This document shows positions 1 to 8,774 of a stretch of DNA of 51,646 nt, in pieces. The stretch comes from Bacteroides timonensis (lineage in GTDB: Bacteria > Bacteroidota > Bacteroidia > Bacteroidales > Bacteroidaceae), in the NCBI RefSeq assembly GCF_000513195.1, contig NZ_CBVI010000102.1, positions 1 through 51,646 on the forward strand. Direction: 5' to 3'. Every line of letters begins with the position of its first letter. Position 1 is the first letter of the stretch. A model generated the notes under the pieces. It ran no database searches. It saw only the letters and a list, made by a program, of their open reading frames with translations, and was not told the DNA's origin. Made by a program: the position numbers and the translations under genes.

Positions 1-12
1 AAATATCTACTT

Positions 13-2367
13 ATGAAGAAAATAGTCAAAAAAGCAAGCCTGTTGCTGATCAGCGCTTTAATGAGCATAGCAGCGGCACAGGCTCAAAGGTCACCGCAAG
101 ACATGGATCGCTTCATCGACGCACTGATGAAGAAGATGACCGTGGAAGAGAAAATCGGACAATTGAACCTACCCGTCACGGGAGACATCACCACGGGACA
201 GGCCAAGAGCAGCGACGTAGCACAAAAGATTGAAAAAGGATTGGTGGGCGGACTCTTCAACCTGAAAGGAGTAGACCGTATTCTTGAAGTGCAAAAGCTG
301 GCAGTAGAGAAATCACGCCTCGGTATTCCCCTGCTGTTCGGCATGGATGTGATACACGGGTACGAAACCATCTTCCCTATTCCATTGGGATTGTCCTGTA
401 CATGGGATATGGCAGCTATTGAAAAGTCCGCTCGTATTGCAGCCATCGAAGCAAGTGCCGACGGTATTTCCTGGACATTCAGTCCGATGGTAGACATCAG
501 TCGCGACCCACGTTGGGGGCGTGTCAGCGAGGGCTCGGGAGAAGATCCGTTCCTGGGTGGAGCTATCGCACAGGCAATGGTATACGGATACCAGGGTGCC
601 AATCTGCAAGACCAATTGCACCGCAACGATGAAATCATGGCTTGCGTAAAACACTTTGCACTGTATGGAGCCGGAGAAGCCGGACGTGACTATAATACAG
701 TAGATATGAGCCGCAACCGGATGTTCAATGAATTTATGTACCCGTATGAGGCTGCCGTAGAGGCCGGAGTGGGTAGTGTGATGGCATCATTCAATGAAAT
801 AGACGGTATTCCCGCCACCGGAAACAAATGGCTGCTGAGCGATTTGCTGCGTGGTCAGTGGGGCTTCGAAGGGTTTGTGGTAACGGACTTCACAGGCATT
901 TCAGAGATGATAGAGCATGGTGTCGGCGACTTGCAGACCGTCAGTGCACTCGCTCTTAATGCAGGGGTGGACATGGATATGGTAAGTGAGGGCTTCGTCG
1001 GTACACTGATGAAATCCATTAAAGAAGGAAAAGTAAGAATGGGCACGTTGAATACAGCCTGCCGCCGGATATTGGAAGCGAAGTACAAGCTGGGACTGTT
1101 CGACAATCCTTATAAATATTGCGACGTGAACCGTCCGAAGCGGGATATCTTCACAAAAGAACATCGTGACGCCGCCCGCAAGATTGCCGGCGAAAGTTTT
1201 GTTCTTCTGAAGAATGCCCCCGCCACCGCACAGCCACTCGTAGCTCATAACTCGTCACCCGTAACAGCTTCCCCCGTGCTTCCGTTGAAGAAGCAAGGTA
1301 CAGTTGCCGTCATCGGCCCTCTTGGAAATACCCGCAGCAACATGCCGGGCACTTGGAGCGTAGCCGCACGCCTCAACGATTATCCTTCTTTATACGAAGG
1401 CTTGAAAGAAATGATGGCAGGCAAGGTTAACATCACCTATGCCAAAGGTAGTAACCTCATCGGCGATGCAGCTTACGAAGAACGTGCCACCATGTTCGGC
1501 CGTTCATTGAACCGCGACAATCGCACGGACCAGGAGTTACTGGACGAAGCACTGAAAGTTGCAGCCGGTGCCGACGTTATCATAGCCGCACTGGGAGAAT
1601 CTTCTGAAATGAGCGGTGAAAGTTCAAGCCGCACCGAACTCGGCTTGCCCGATGTACAGCATACTTTATTGGAAGCCTTACTGAAAACAGGTAAACCCGT
1701 AGTACTAACCCTCTTTACCGGTCGGCCGTTGACGCTGAACTGGGAACAGGAGCATGTACCTGCCATCCTGAATGTATGGTTCGGAGGCAGTGAAGCGGCT
1801 TATGCCATTGGCGATGTTCTGTTCGGTGACGTCAATCCGAGTGGAAAACTAACTATGACTTTCCCGAAGAATGTAGGCCAGATTCCTTTGTTCTACAATC
1901 ATAAGAATACCGGTCGGCCACTGGCAGCAGGCAAATGGTTCGAAAAGTTCCGTTCAAATTATCTGGATGTGGATAACGAACCGCTGTATCCCTTCGGTTA
2001 TGGATTGTCATATACCACTTTCCAGTACAGTGACATTGCATTGAGCACACCGACATTGGGAAAAGATGGTTCCGTTACAGCCGTAGTCACCGTCACCAAC
2101 ACTGGTAAATATGACGGCGCGGAAGTAGTGCAACTCTATATCCGCGACCTCGTAGGAAGCATCACCCGCCCTGTACGCGAGTTGAAAGGTTTCAATAAAA
2201 TCTTCCTTCGCGCCGGAGAAAGCAAAACGGTATCATTCACTATCACGCGTGATCTGCTTCGGTTCTATGATTACAACCTGAACTACGTAGCCGAACCCGG
2301 TGACTTCGATATCATGATCGGTGGAAACAGCCAGGCTGTGAAGACAGCGAAGTTGACACTGAAATAG
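13..2367 (+). CDS. GH3 beta-glucosidase, secreted (copy 1)
   Basis: A 784-residue glycoside hydrolase family 3 enzyme with a Sec signal peptide (residues 1-24, cut after AQA). The order is TIM barrel, alpha/beta sandwich, then a fibronectin III-like domain in the last ~100 residues. The family nucleophile is Asp292 in VVTDFTG; Glu536 in MSGESSSR is the likely acid/base (inferred from position). It should release glucose from the non-reducing end of oligosaccharides in the periplasm. It closely resembles the second GH3 at 8775 over its whole length, but carries about 11 extra residues near 400-425 (rich in Ala, Pro and Ser). GH3 enzymes of this type beside GH144 in Bacteroides (for example BT_3567) prefer sophorose and beta-1,2-gluco-oligosaccharides, so that specificity is inferred. 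The upstream region lies outside the window. Confidence 0.93.
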   Translation: MKKIVKKASLLLISALMSIAAAQAQRSPQDMDRFIDALMKKMTVEEKIGQLNLPVTGDITTGQAKSSDVAQKIEKGLVGGLFNLKGVDRILEVQKLAVEKSRLGIPLLFGMDVIHGYETIFPIPLGLSCTWDMAAIEKSARIAAIEASADGISWTFSPMVDISRDPRWGRVSEGSGEDPFLGGAIAQAMVYGYQGANLQDQLHRNDEIMACVKHFALYGAGEAGRDYNTVDMSRNRMFNEFMYPYEAAVEAGVGSVMASFNEIDGIPATGNKWLLSDLLRGQWGFEGFVVTDFTGISEMIEHGVGDLQTVSALALNAGVDMDMVSEGFVGTLMKSIKEGKVRMGTLNTACRRILEAKYKLGLFDNPYKYCDVNRPKRDIFTKEHRDAARKIAGESFVLLKNAPATAQPLVAHNSSPVTASPVLPLKKQGTVAVIGPLGNTRSNMPGTWSVAARLNDYPSLYEGLKEMMAGKVNITYAKGSNLIGDAAYEERATMFGRSLNRDNRTDQELLDEALKVAAGADVIIAALGESSEMSGESSSRTELGLPDVQHTLLEALLKTGKPVVLTLFTGRPLTLNWEQEHVPAILNVWFGGSEAAYAIGDVLFGDVNPSGKLTMTFPKNVGQIPLFYNHKNTGRPLAAGKWFEKFRSNYLDVDNEPLYPFGYGLSYTTFQYSDIALSTPTLGKDGSVTAVVTVTNTGKYDGAEVVQLYIRDLVGSITRPVRELKGFNKIFLRAGESKTVSFTITRDLLRFYDYNLNYVAEPGDFDIMIGGNSQAVKTAKLTLK

Positions 2368-2370
2368 TGA

Positions 2371-2445
2371 CGAGCTACGAGCTACAAGCTACGAGTGGCT
2401 GCGCTGTATAGTCCGAAAGGCACTTGTAACTCGTAGCTTGTAGCT
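2371..2445. repeat. Short copy of an interspersed palindromic element
   Basis: A perfect 17-bp inverted repeat (2380-2396 against 2429-2445, arm AGCTACAAGCTACGAGT) encloses GCTGCGCTGTA. The same arms and the same central GCTGCGCTGTA recur in the longer element at 22877-23071, so this looks like a deleted relative. It lies between the GH3 and GH144 genes of one operon and would fold in the mRNA. Confidence 0.75.
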
Positions 2446-2474
2446 TATTTATCATCCCTAACCCCTTATTAATT

Positions 2475-3809
2475 ATGAAACAATTAACAACCTACCTCCC
2501 CCTTATCTTCTTGCTTCTCCTCGGAGCCTGCAAGAATGCCAAGACCGGAAGTGCCGCCCAACTTACCGACGACGCCCTCATGGACACCGTTCAGCGGCGA
2601 ACCTTCAATTACTTCTGGGAAGGCGCGGAACCTAACAGCGGTCTTGCCCCCGAGCGTATCCACATGGATGGTATCTACCCCGAAAAAGACCAGAACGTCA
2701 TTACTTCCGGCGGTAGCGGCTTTGGCATTATGGCGATACTTTCAGGTATCGACCGCAGCTACATCACTCGTGAAGAAGGTCTGGCACGTATGGAAAAGAT
2801 AGTCTCTTTCCTTGAAAAAGCCGACCGCTTCCACGGCGCCTATCCTCACTGGTGGTATGGAGATACCGGCAAGGTAAAGCCTTTCGGACAGAAAGACAAC
2901 GGTGGCGACCTCGTAGAAACAGCTTTCCTTATACAAGGACTGCTTGCCGTACACCAATATTATGTCAATGGCTCTCCCCAGGAACAGGCACTTGCCAAGC
3001 GCATCGATACCCTTTGGCGCGATGTCGACTGGAATTTCTATCGCCAGGGCGATCAAAATGTACTCTACTGGCATTGGAGTCCCGAATACGGTTGGGCAAT
3101 GGACTTCCCCGTACATGGTTACAACGAATGTCTCATCATGTATCTGCTTGCCGCTGCCTCACCCACACACGGCGTTCCCGCCTCCGTCTATCATGAGGGC
3201 TGGGCACAGAACGGCGCCATCGTCGAACCCCATAAAGTAGAAGATATCGAACTTCATCTGCGCTATCAGGGTTGTGAAGCAGGTCCCCTCTTCTGGGCAC
3301 ATTATTCCTTCCTCGGATTAGATCCGACTCATCTAAAAGATGAATACTGCGCCAGCTATTTCGATGAAATGCGTAATCTGACTCTCGTGAACCGTGCTTA
3401 TTGCATCCGAAATCCGAAGCACTACAAAGGTTTCGGCCCGGACTGTTGGGGACTGACCGCCAGCTACTCCGTCAACGGATATGCCGCCCACATGCCGAAC
3501 GAGCGGGATGACCAGGGAGTCATCTCTCCTACCGCCGCTCTTTCGTCCATCGTCTATACCCCGGACTATTCGCTCGCTGTGATGCGCCATCTCTATGACA
3601 TGGGCGATAAGCTATTCGGTCCTTACGGTTTCTATGATGCTTTCTCCGAAACAGAGAACTGGTATCCCAAACGATATCTTGCCATCGATCAGGGACCTAT
3701 TGCCGTCATGGTAGAGAACTATCGTACCGGTCTGTTATGGAAACTATTTATGAGCCATCCGGATGTACAAAACGGATTGCAGAAACTGGGATTCTCAACA
3801 GATAAATAA
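2475..3809 (+). CDS. GH144 beta-1,2-glucanase-type lipoprotein (copy 1)
   Basis: A 444-residue protein with a lipoprotein signal (LLLGAC, Cys19), so it is probably anchored in a membrane. The rest is the (alpha/alpha)6-barrel glucoamylase-like domain of GH144, with features such as TFNYFWEGAEPNSG near residues 38-55, NGGDLVETAF, GYNECLIMYLLAAASPTH and a C-terminal AIDQGPIAVMVENYRTGLLWKLF segment (quoted in part: QGPIAVMVENYRTGLLW). Characterised GH144 members are endo-beta-1,2-glucanases or exo-enzymes that release sophorose. It sits about 110 bp behind a GH3 and ahead of a terminator, so the GH3-GH144 pair forms its own unit. It is a close paralogue of the gene at 11992. Endo or exo action cannot be told from sequence. 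Confidence 0.88.
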   Translation: MKQLTTYLPLIFLLLLGACKNAKTGSAAQLTDDALMDTVQRRTFNYFWEGAEPNSGLAPERIHMDGIYPEKDQNVITSGGSGFGIMAILSGIDRSYITREEGLARMEKIVSFLEKADRFHGAYPHWWYGDTGKVKPFGQKDNGGDLVETAFLIQGLLAVHQYYVNGSPQEQALAKRIDTLWRDVDWNFYRQGDQNVLYWHWSPEYGWAMDFPVHGYNECLIMYLLAAASPTHGVPASVYHEGWAQNGAIVEPHKVEDIELHLRYQGCEAGPLFWAHYSFLGLDPTHLKDEYCASYFDEMRNLTLVNRAYCIRNPKHYKGFGPDCWGLTASYSVNGYAAHMPNERDDQGVISPTAALSSIVYTPDYSLAVMRHLYDMGDKLFGPYGFYDAFSETENWYPKRYLAIDQGPIAVMVENYRTGLLWKLFMSHPDVQNGLQKLGFSTDK

Positions 3810-3814
3810 ATAAG

Positions 3815-3853
3815 AAAAGCCGGAAGCAGTACACAAACCTGTTTCCGGCTTTT
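3815..3853 (+). terminator. Intrinsic terminator after the first GH144
   Basis: A 15-bp stem (3815-3829 AAAAGCCGGAAGCAG against 3839-3853) with one G-U pair and a 9-nt loop, ending in TTTT, 5 nt after the stop codon. It separates the first GH3-GH144 pair from susC. Confidence 0.85.
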
Positions 3854-3941
3854 ACTTTTCCTAAGGATCACTCATACCGTCCTTATTCTTTATCCATCTA
3901 AGAAACAATGCATTAAATTGATTTGAGTAGTAAATGAGTAG

Positions 3942-3966
3942 TCCCCGATTTGTTAAAAATCAGGGA
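3942..3966. promoter_or_regulatory. Imperfect palindrome upstream of the susC promoter
   Basis: TCCCCGATTT (3942-3951) and AAATCAGGGA (3957-3966) are inverted with one mismatch. It lies about 25 bp before the -33 box of the susC promoter, where an activator site would be expected. Its role as an operator is a guess from position. Confidence 0.3.
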
Positions 3967-3990
3967 TATGTATTGGTGGTGAATATCTTT

Positions 3991-4023
3991 TTTGCAGTTC
4001 GCACATCGAATTTTCTACATTTG
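3991..4023 (+). promoter_or_regulatory. Bacteroides-type promoter of susC
   Basis: A -33 box TTTG (3991-3994) and a -7 box TACATTTG (4016-4023, consensus TAnnTTTG) are 21 nt apart. This leaves a leader of about 70 nt before the SusC start at 4101. Confidence 0.7.
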
Positions 4024-4100
4024 CGATGAAGTTTAATTCGAGCACTGCGCAGAGCTAAGAAGAAAACAAAAAGAATTATCCACCTAAAAAATTTAATGCG

Positions 4101-7100
4101 ATGAAGAGTAAAACACATCTTCTGAAAAAGGCCTTATGGCTAAAGAATCTATTCTTGACGGCGTGCCTCATATTGGTAGCAATGCCCGTACTCTCCCAGA
4201 CAAGAACAGTAACAGGTACCGTAACCGACGCATCGGGTGACGCACTGATTGGCGTATCCATCCTCGTACAAGGTACCAGCAACGGTGTAGTTACCGATTT
4301 AGACGGTAAATATACATTAACGAACGTTCCGGAAAACGGAACACTCACTTTTAGTTATATAGGTATGTTACCGCAAGATATAAAAGTGAACGGACGTTCG
4401 GCTATCAATGTGACATTGAAAGAGGACTCACAGCAATTGGAAGAAATTATCGTAATCGGTTATGGCGCTGCAAAAGCCAAAGACTTGACAGCTCCTATTA
4501 CCGTCGTTAAAGGTGAGGCCCTGACTGCTATACCTTCCACAACCCCTATGGCGGCACTCCAGGGAAAAGTTCCCGGTGTCAATATCGTAAATAATGGTGC
4601 TCCGGGTGAAGGTCCTACCGTACAGATCCGTGGTATCGGTTCATTCTCCAACAGTAAGCCGTTGTTCGTTGTAGACGGCATGTTCTACGACAACATCAAC
4701 TTCCTGAACAACGCGGATATTCAGGAAATGTCTATCCTGAAAGATGCTTCGGCTGCCGCTATCTATGGTGTACGCGCTGCAAACGGTGTAGTTCTCATCA
4801 CCACCAAAAAAGGTTCGCGCAACCAGAAAGCAAAGATCACTTATGACGGTTATGTAGGTATCCAGAAAGCATCCAATGTGCTCGAACTCTGTAATGCACA
4901 CGAATATGCAACTATGCTTCTCGAAGGTAACTTCGACTCCTATAAGACCCACTTCATACAGTCCATCGACAAATACGGCGGTAGTCATGATGATCCTGAC
5001 TTCCACAATTGGACTTTTGGAGCAGACAACGATTGGTACGACCTACTTCTGCGCACTGCCGCTATCACAAACCACAGTTTAAACATTAACGGTGGTTCCG
5101 AAAAAGCGGTGTATGCTGTCGGCGTAAGCTATTTGTATCAAGACGGTATTATGGATGTTGACAACAACTACAAACGTCTGAACTTCCGTGGTTCTGTCGA
5201 TTATGATGCTACGAATTGGCTGAAAGTCGGTTTCAACGGTGTTTTCAGTAATTCCACGCAGCAGGTGCCCAACAATCAGGCATGGCAGAAAGCGTTCAAC
5301 TGTCCTCCCATCGTAGCTCTTTATGATGATGAGTACAACGATAAGTCTTTCCCTGACAAATTTGGTTCTCCGGATGCAATCGGTTATACCTCAACAAACT
5401 TCCTTAACCCGATTGCAACTGCCAAATATTTTGATTCAAGCAAAGAAAACTATCAGGTATTGAGCAACTTCTATGCTCAGATTGATTTTATTCCCAGCAA
5501 ATTGAATTTCAGGACGAACTATTCCTATAGCTTCCTCTCTACCCAAGGTCGTGAGTTTACTCCGAAATACTACGTAAGCAGTTGGCAACAATCAGCCACC
5601 ACTCAACTTACAAAGAACGAAAACAAGTATTACAACTATATCTGGGATAATACCCTGACTTATAATGACCAATGGGGCAAACACAGATTTGGTGCCATGG
5701 CAGGTTACTCCATGCGTCAGGAACAATGGCGTATGTTCGAAGGTAAAGCAAGCAACGTTCCCGATGGAGCAGACGAATACTGGTACATCAAGAACGGTGA
5801 CGCAGCAGGTGCTACCGTGAAAGACGACGGTTACTGCTACAGAGGTGTTTCTTACTTCGCCCGTCTGAACTACAACTATGATGACAAGTATCTGTTGATG
5901 TTCACAATGCGTGCCGATGGTTCCAGCAAATATCAGGAACATTGGGGTTACTTCCCTTCAGTAGGTGCAGCCTGGGTTCTGTCGGAAGAATCATTCTTGA
6001 AAGACCAGAAATGGATTGACTTCCTGAAACTGCGTGCAAGCTGGGGTAAACTGGGTAACGACCAGGTAGCAGCAAGCGATGGTTTCGCTTCTATCGCAAC
6101 CGGCAACGCCGCATCCGGTGTATTTGGTAATTCTACCATTGCAGGCTATCAGAACAGTACATACTTCAGCTGGTTGAAGTGGGAAGTTGTTGAAGAATGG
6201 AATGCCGGTATAAACTTCATTACCCTCAACAACCGTCTGAATATTGACGTTGACTATTATCACCGTATGACTAATAATGCTGTGATCGCTCCGCTACTCC
6301 CATTCAGCACCACCACCCTTGCCGGAAACTATGGTAAGATTCTCAACTCCGGTATCGACATAAGTGCCAACTGGAACGATAAAATCAGCAAAGACTTCTC
6401 ATACAATATCGGTGTGAACATCTCTACTTTGAGAAACCGCGTGAAAGATCTGAACGGCAACAGCATCATCAGAGGTGGTAAGACCGTTAATATCGTAGGT
6501 AAAGAAATGAACTCATTCTACGGCTTCAAAATGATAGGCGTTTATCAGACAGAGGAAGAAATTGCTGCTGATCCTATTGCAGTGGCCAATGGTTGTGTAC
6601 CGGGTGACTTAAAGTATGCCGACCTTGATGGAAACAATGTCCTTGACGGAAACGACCGTACTACATTAGGTTCTTATATTCCTAATTTCACTTACGGTAT
6701 CAACCTCGGTCTTAACTACAAGAATCTTGACTTCCAGCTGACTACCTACGGACAGACCGGTGCCCAGATGTTCAACCGTAAACGTGCGCTTCGTTATTCT
6801 ACTCAGAACTATAATTTCGACCGCGCCCAATACAAAAACCGCTGGACAGGGCCAGGCTCCACAAACTCTGACCCGTCGGCTGCCGCACTGCTAAGCCTCT
6901 GGAACGTAAGCGACCAAAAGTATAGCTCGTACTTTGTAGAAAGTGCCGACTACTTCCGCATTCAGAATATTACACTTGGTTATACATTCCGTAACCTCAA
7001 GTTTGGTAACTATACCATGCCGGGCTTACGCCTGAGTCTGACTGCCGACCGTCCGTTCACAACTTTCAAGGCCAACGCATTTACTCCCGAATTGTCCGAC

Positions 7101-7172
7101 AGCCAAGGTTGGGATACAGAAGTATATCCTCTGACATCGACTTATACATTAGGTTTGAGAATCGATTTCTAA
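4101..7172 (+). CDS. SusC-like TonB-dependent glycan transporter
   Basis: A 1023-residue outer-membrane transporter that imports oligosaccharides with the SusD partner encoded next. The signal sequence has a long basic start (to about residue 33, ending PVLSQ). Then come a carboxypeptidase-regulatory-like beta-sandwich domain (about 35-115), a TonB-box-like stretch EEIIVIGYG near 118, the plug domain (LQGKVPGVNI, VVDGMFYD, NGVVLITTKKG) and a 22-strand barrel ending TLGLRIDF with the usual C-terminal Phe. The length fits the SusC/RagA family. The susD start follows 28 bp after the stop. A promoter and a possible operator lie upstream. The substrate is inferred from the flanking GH144/GH3 genes. 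Confidence 0.96.
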   Translation: MKSKTHLLKKALWLKNLFLTACLILVAMPVLSQTRTVTGTVTDASGDALIGVSILVQGTSNGVVTDLDGKYTLTNVPENGTLTFSYIGMLPQDIKVNGRSAINVTLKEDSQQLEEIIVIGYGAAKAKDLTAPITVVKGEALTAIPSTTPMAALQGKVPGVNIVNNGAPGEGPTVQIRGIGSFSNSKPLFVVDGMFYDNINFLNNADIQEMSILKDASAAAIYGVRAANGVVLITTKKGSRNQKAKITYDGYVGIQKASNVLELCNAHEYATMLLEGNFDSYKTHFIQSIDKYGGSHDDPDFHNWTFGADNDWYDLLLRTAAITNHSLNINGGSEKAVYAVGVSYLYQDGIMDVDNNYKRLNFRGSVDYDATNWLKVGFNGVFSNSTQQVPNNQAWQKAFNCPPIVALYDDEYNDKSFPDKFGSPDAIGYTSTNFLNPIATAKYFDSSKENYQVLSNFYAQIDFIPSKLNFRTNYSYSFLSTQGREFTPKYYVSSWQQSATTQLTKNENKYYNYIWDNTLTYNDQWGKHRFGAMAGYSMRQEQWRMFEGKASNVPDGADEYWYIKNGDAAGATVKDDGYCYRGVSYFARLNYNYDDKYLLMFTMRADGSSKYQEHWGYFPSVGAAWVLSEESFLKDQKWIDFLKLRASWGKLGNDQVAASDGFASIATGNAASGVFGNSTIAGYQNSTYFSWLKWEVVEEWNAGINFITLNNRLNIDVDYYHRMTNNAVIAPLLPFSTTTLAGNYGKILNSGIDISANWNDKISKDFSYNIGVNISTLRNRVKDLNGNSIIRGGKTVNIVGKEMNSFYGFKMIGVYQTEEEIAADPIAVANGCVPGDLKYADLDGNNVLDGNDRTTLGSYIPNFTYGINLGLNYKNLDFQLTTYGQTGAQMFNRKRALRYSTQNYNFDRAQYKNRWTGPGSTNSDPSAAALLSLWNVSDQKYSSYFVESADYFRIQNITLGYTFRNLKFGNYTMPGLRLSLTADRPFTTFKANAFTPELSDSQGWDTEVYPLTSTYTLGLRIDF

Positions 7173-7200
7173 GAAATAACCCATTAATAATTTAGAACTA

Positions 7201-8667
7201 ATGAAAGCATTAATAAGACCTTTTATATTTATAGCGTCCGCCTTGATGGTGTTATCGTTCGCATCCTGCAATGGTTTTCTAGATAAAGAACCCGAAGGTA
7301 AGGTTCCGGAAGAGAAAGTGGATTATACCAATATCAGCAATATGTACCAGCCGGTATCAGGCGTGTATGCAAAGATTCGTACCAGCGGTTTGCACTGGGT
7401 GATTTGGGAAATCACTACCATTCGCGACCAGGATGTATTTAGCGGTCAGTGGAATAACAGCGAATATTATAAGCTGAGCGAATACAAGTATAATGATTCT
7501 TTCTGGGGCTTCAACGAATTGTGGATGCAATATTACAATATTATCAAAACTGCCAATGCAGCTATTGAATCGTTAGACCTGTACGCTGAGAATATCACCA
7601 ACGATAGCGATATGAAAAACTATAAGGCATATCGTGGTGAAGTGATGTTTATGCGTGCTTATGCCTACTATCGTCTGGTGCAGGCTTTTGGTCCGGTTAC
7701 CATCCTCCGCGACAATAATCAGGTTGATTTGAGCCGCTCCACTGCCAATGCGGTAAACAAATATGCACTGGAAGATTTGCAGTACGGCATTGATAATATG
7801 CCGCGTATCCGTCCGAACCAAAGTGAGCACAAAGGAGCCGTTACAGCGTTTTCCGCCGAGATGCTGGCAGCCAAGTTTCATCTGAACATGGGCAACTACG
7901 CAAAAGTAGAAGAACTGACAGACGATATCATTGAGCATGGCAACTTTTCACTCTATCCCGACTTCTACCAGTTATGGAAGATTCCCGGAAAACTCTGTGA
8001 CGAGTCTATGTTCGAATGTCAGATGACTGACTTCGGCAATGGTTCCGGTGAGCTGATTGACGGTGACCAGTGGTTTGTTTGTCAAGGGCCCAACAATGCC
8101 GGCAGTGACATCAGTGGTTGGGGAGACTGTGGCATCCTGAAATCTTTCCGTGACTGGGCTTACGAACGCGGAGAAACAATACGTGCCACCACTTCCTTCC
8201 TGCTGGCAGGAGAAACAACACCGGACGGTGATTACATACAGCCACAAGTAGATAATGAAAAGACCGATTGTTGGAACGGTAAAGCGTATACTCCACTGAA
8301 CCAATTGACACCGGGACGTACAAAATACGGTACAAACAACAATGCGCGTATTTTCCGCTATGCTGATGTTCTCTTGATGAATGCCGAGGCGAAAATCAAA
8401 AATGGAAAGAATGGTGACGCTCCATTCAATGAAGTAAGAAGACGTGCCAAGATGCCGGAACTTACCAATGTAACTTTCCAACAAGTTATCGACGAACGCC
8501 GTATGGAGTTGATGTGCGAATGGGGCGAACGTTATAACGACCTTGTACGCACCGGTCTGGCAAAAACAGAATTGAAAGGCTGGTCTGAGGATAAGGCACT
8601 TTTGCCGCTTCCTTTCAACCAGTATACTCAGATTCCTGATTTGCTGAAAGAGCCGAAGGATGAGTAA
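7201..8667 (+). CDS. SusD-like surface glycan-binding lipoprotein
   Basis: A 488-residue RagB/SusD family lipoprotein (lipobox SFASC, Cys23, followed by NGFLDKEPEG, the usual start of mature SusD proteins). SusD proteins form the lid of the SusC transporter and capture glycan at the cell surface. The fold is mostly helical TPR-like; the family features RGEVMFMRAYAYYRLVQAFG (about 143-162) and RYADVLLMNAEAK (about 386) are present, and the C-terminus has the usual RMELMCEWGERYNDLVR helix. It is co-transcribed with susC (28-bp gap). A large hairpin after its stop may set the expression step between the uptake pair and the downstream enzymes. Confidence 0.95.
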   Translation: MKALIRPFIFIASALMVLSFASCNGFLDKEPEGKVPEEKVDYTNISNMYQPVSGVYAKIRTSGLHWVIWEITTIRDQDVFSGQWNNSEYYKLSEYKYNDSFWGFNELWMQYYNIIKTANAAIESLDLYAENITNDSDMKNYKAYRGEVMFMRAYAYYRLVQAFGPVTILRDNNQVDLSRSTANAVNKYALEDLQYGIDNMPRIRPNQSEHKGAVTAFSAEMLAAKFHLNMGNYAKVEELTDDIIEHGNFSLYPDFYQLWKIPGKLCDESMFECQMTDFGNGSGELIDGDQWFVCQGPNNAGSDISGWGDCGILKSFRDWAYERGETIRATTSFLLAGETTPDGDYIQPQVDNEKTDCWNGKAYTPLNQLTPGRTKYGTNNNARIFRYADVLLMNAEAKIKNGKNGDAPFNEVRRRAKMPELTNVTFQQVIDERRMELMCEWGERYNDLVRTGLAKTELKGWSEDKALLPLPFNQYTQIPDLLKEPKDE

Positions 8668-8683
8668 CCTTATGAATTAATTT

Positions 8684-8748
8684 AGTTTTCGCAAGTTAAT
8701 GATAACAACATACAGATTGCACCGGATTATCATTAACTTGCGAAACTT
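8684..8748 (+). promoter_or_regulatory. Long hairpin between susD and the second GH3
   Basis: A perfect 19-bp inverted repeat (8687-8705 against 8728-8746, arm TTTCGCAAGTTAATGATAA) extends to about 21 bp with one bulge and has a 22-nt loop. It starts 17 nt after susD and ends 26 nt before the GH3 start. There is no T-tract, so RNA processing or stabilisation is more likely than full termination. Confidence 0.6.
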
Positions 8749-8774
8749 AAATAAATGCCCAAACAAAACATATC

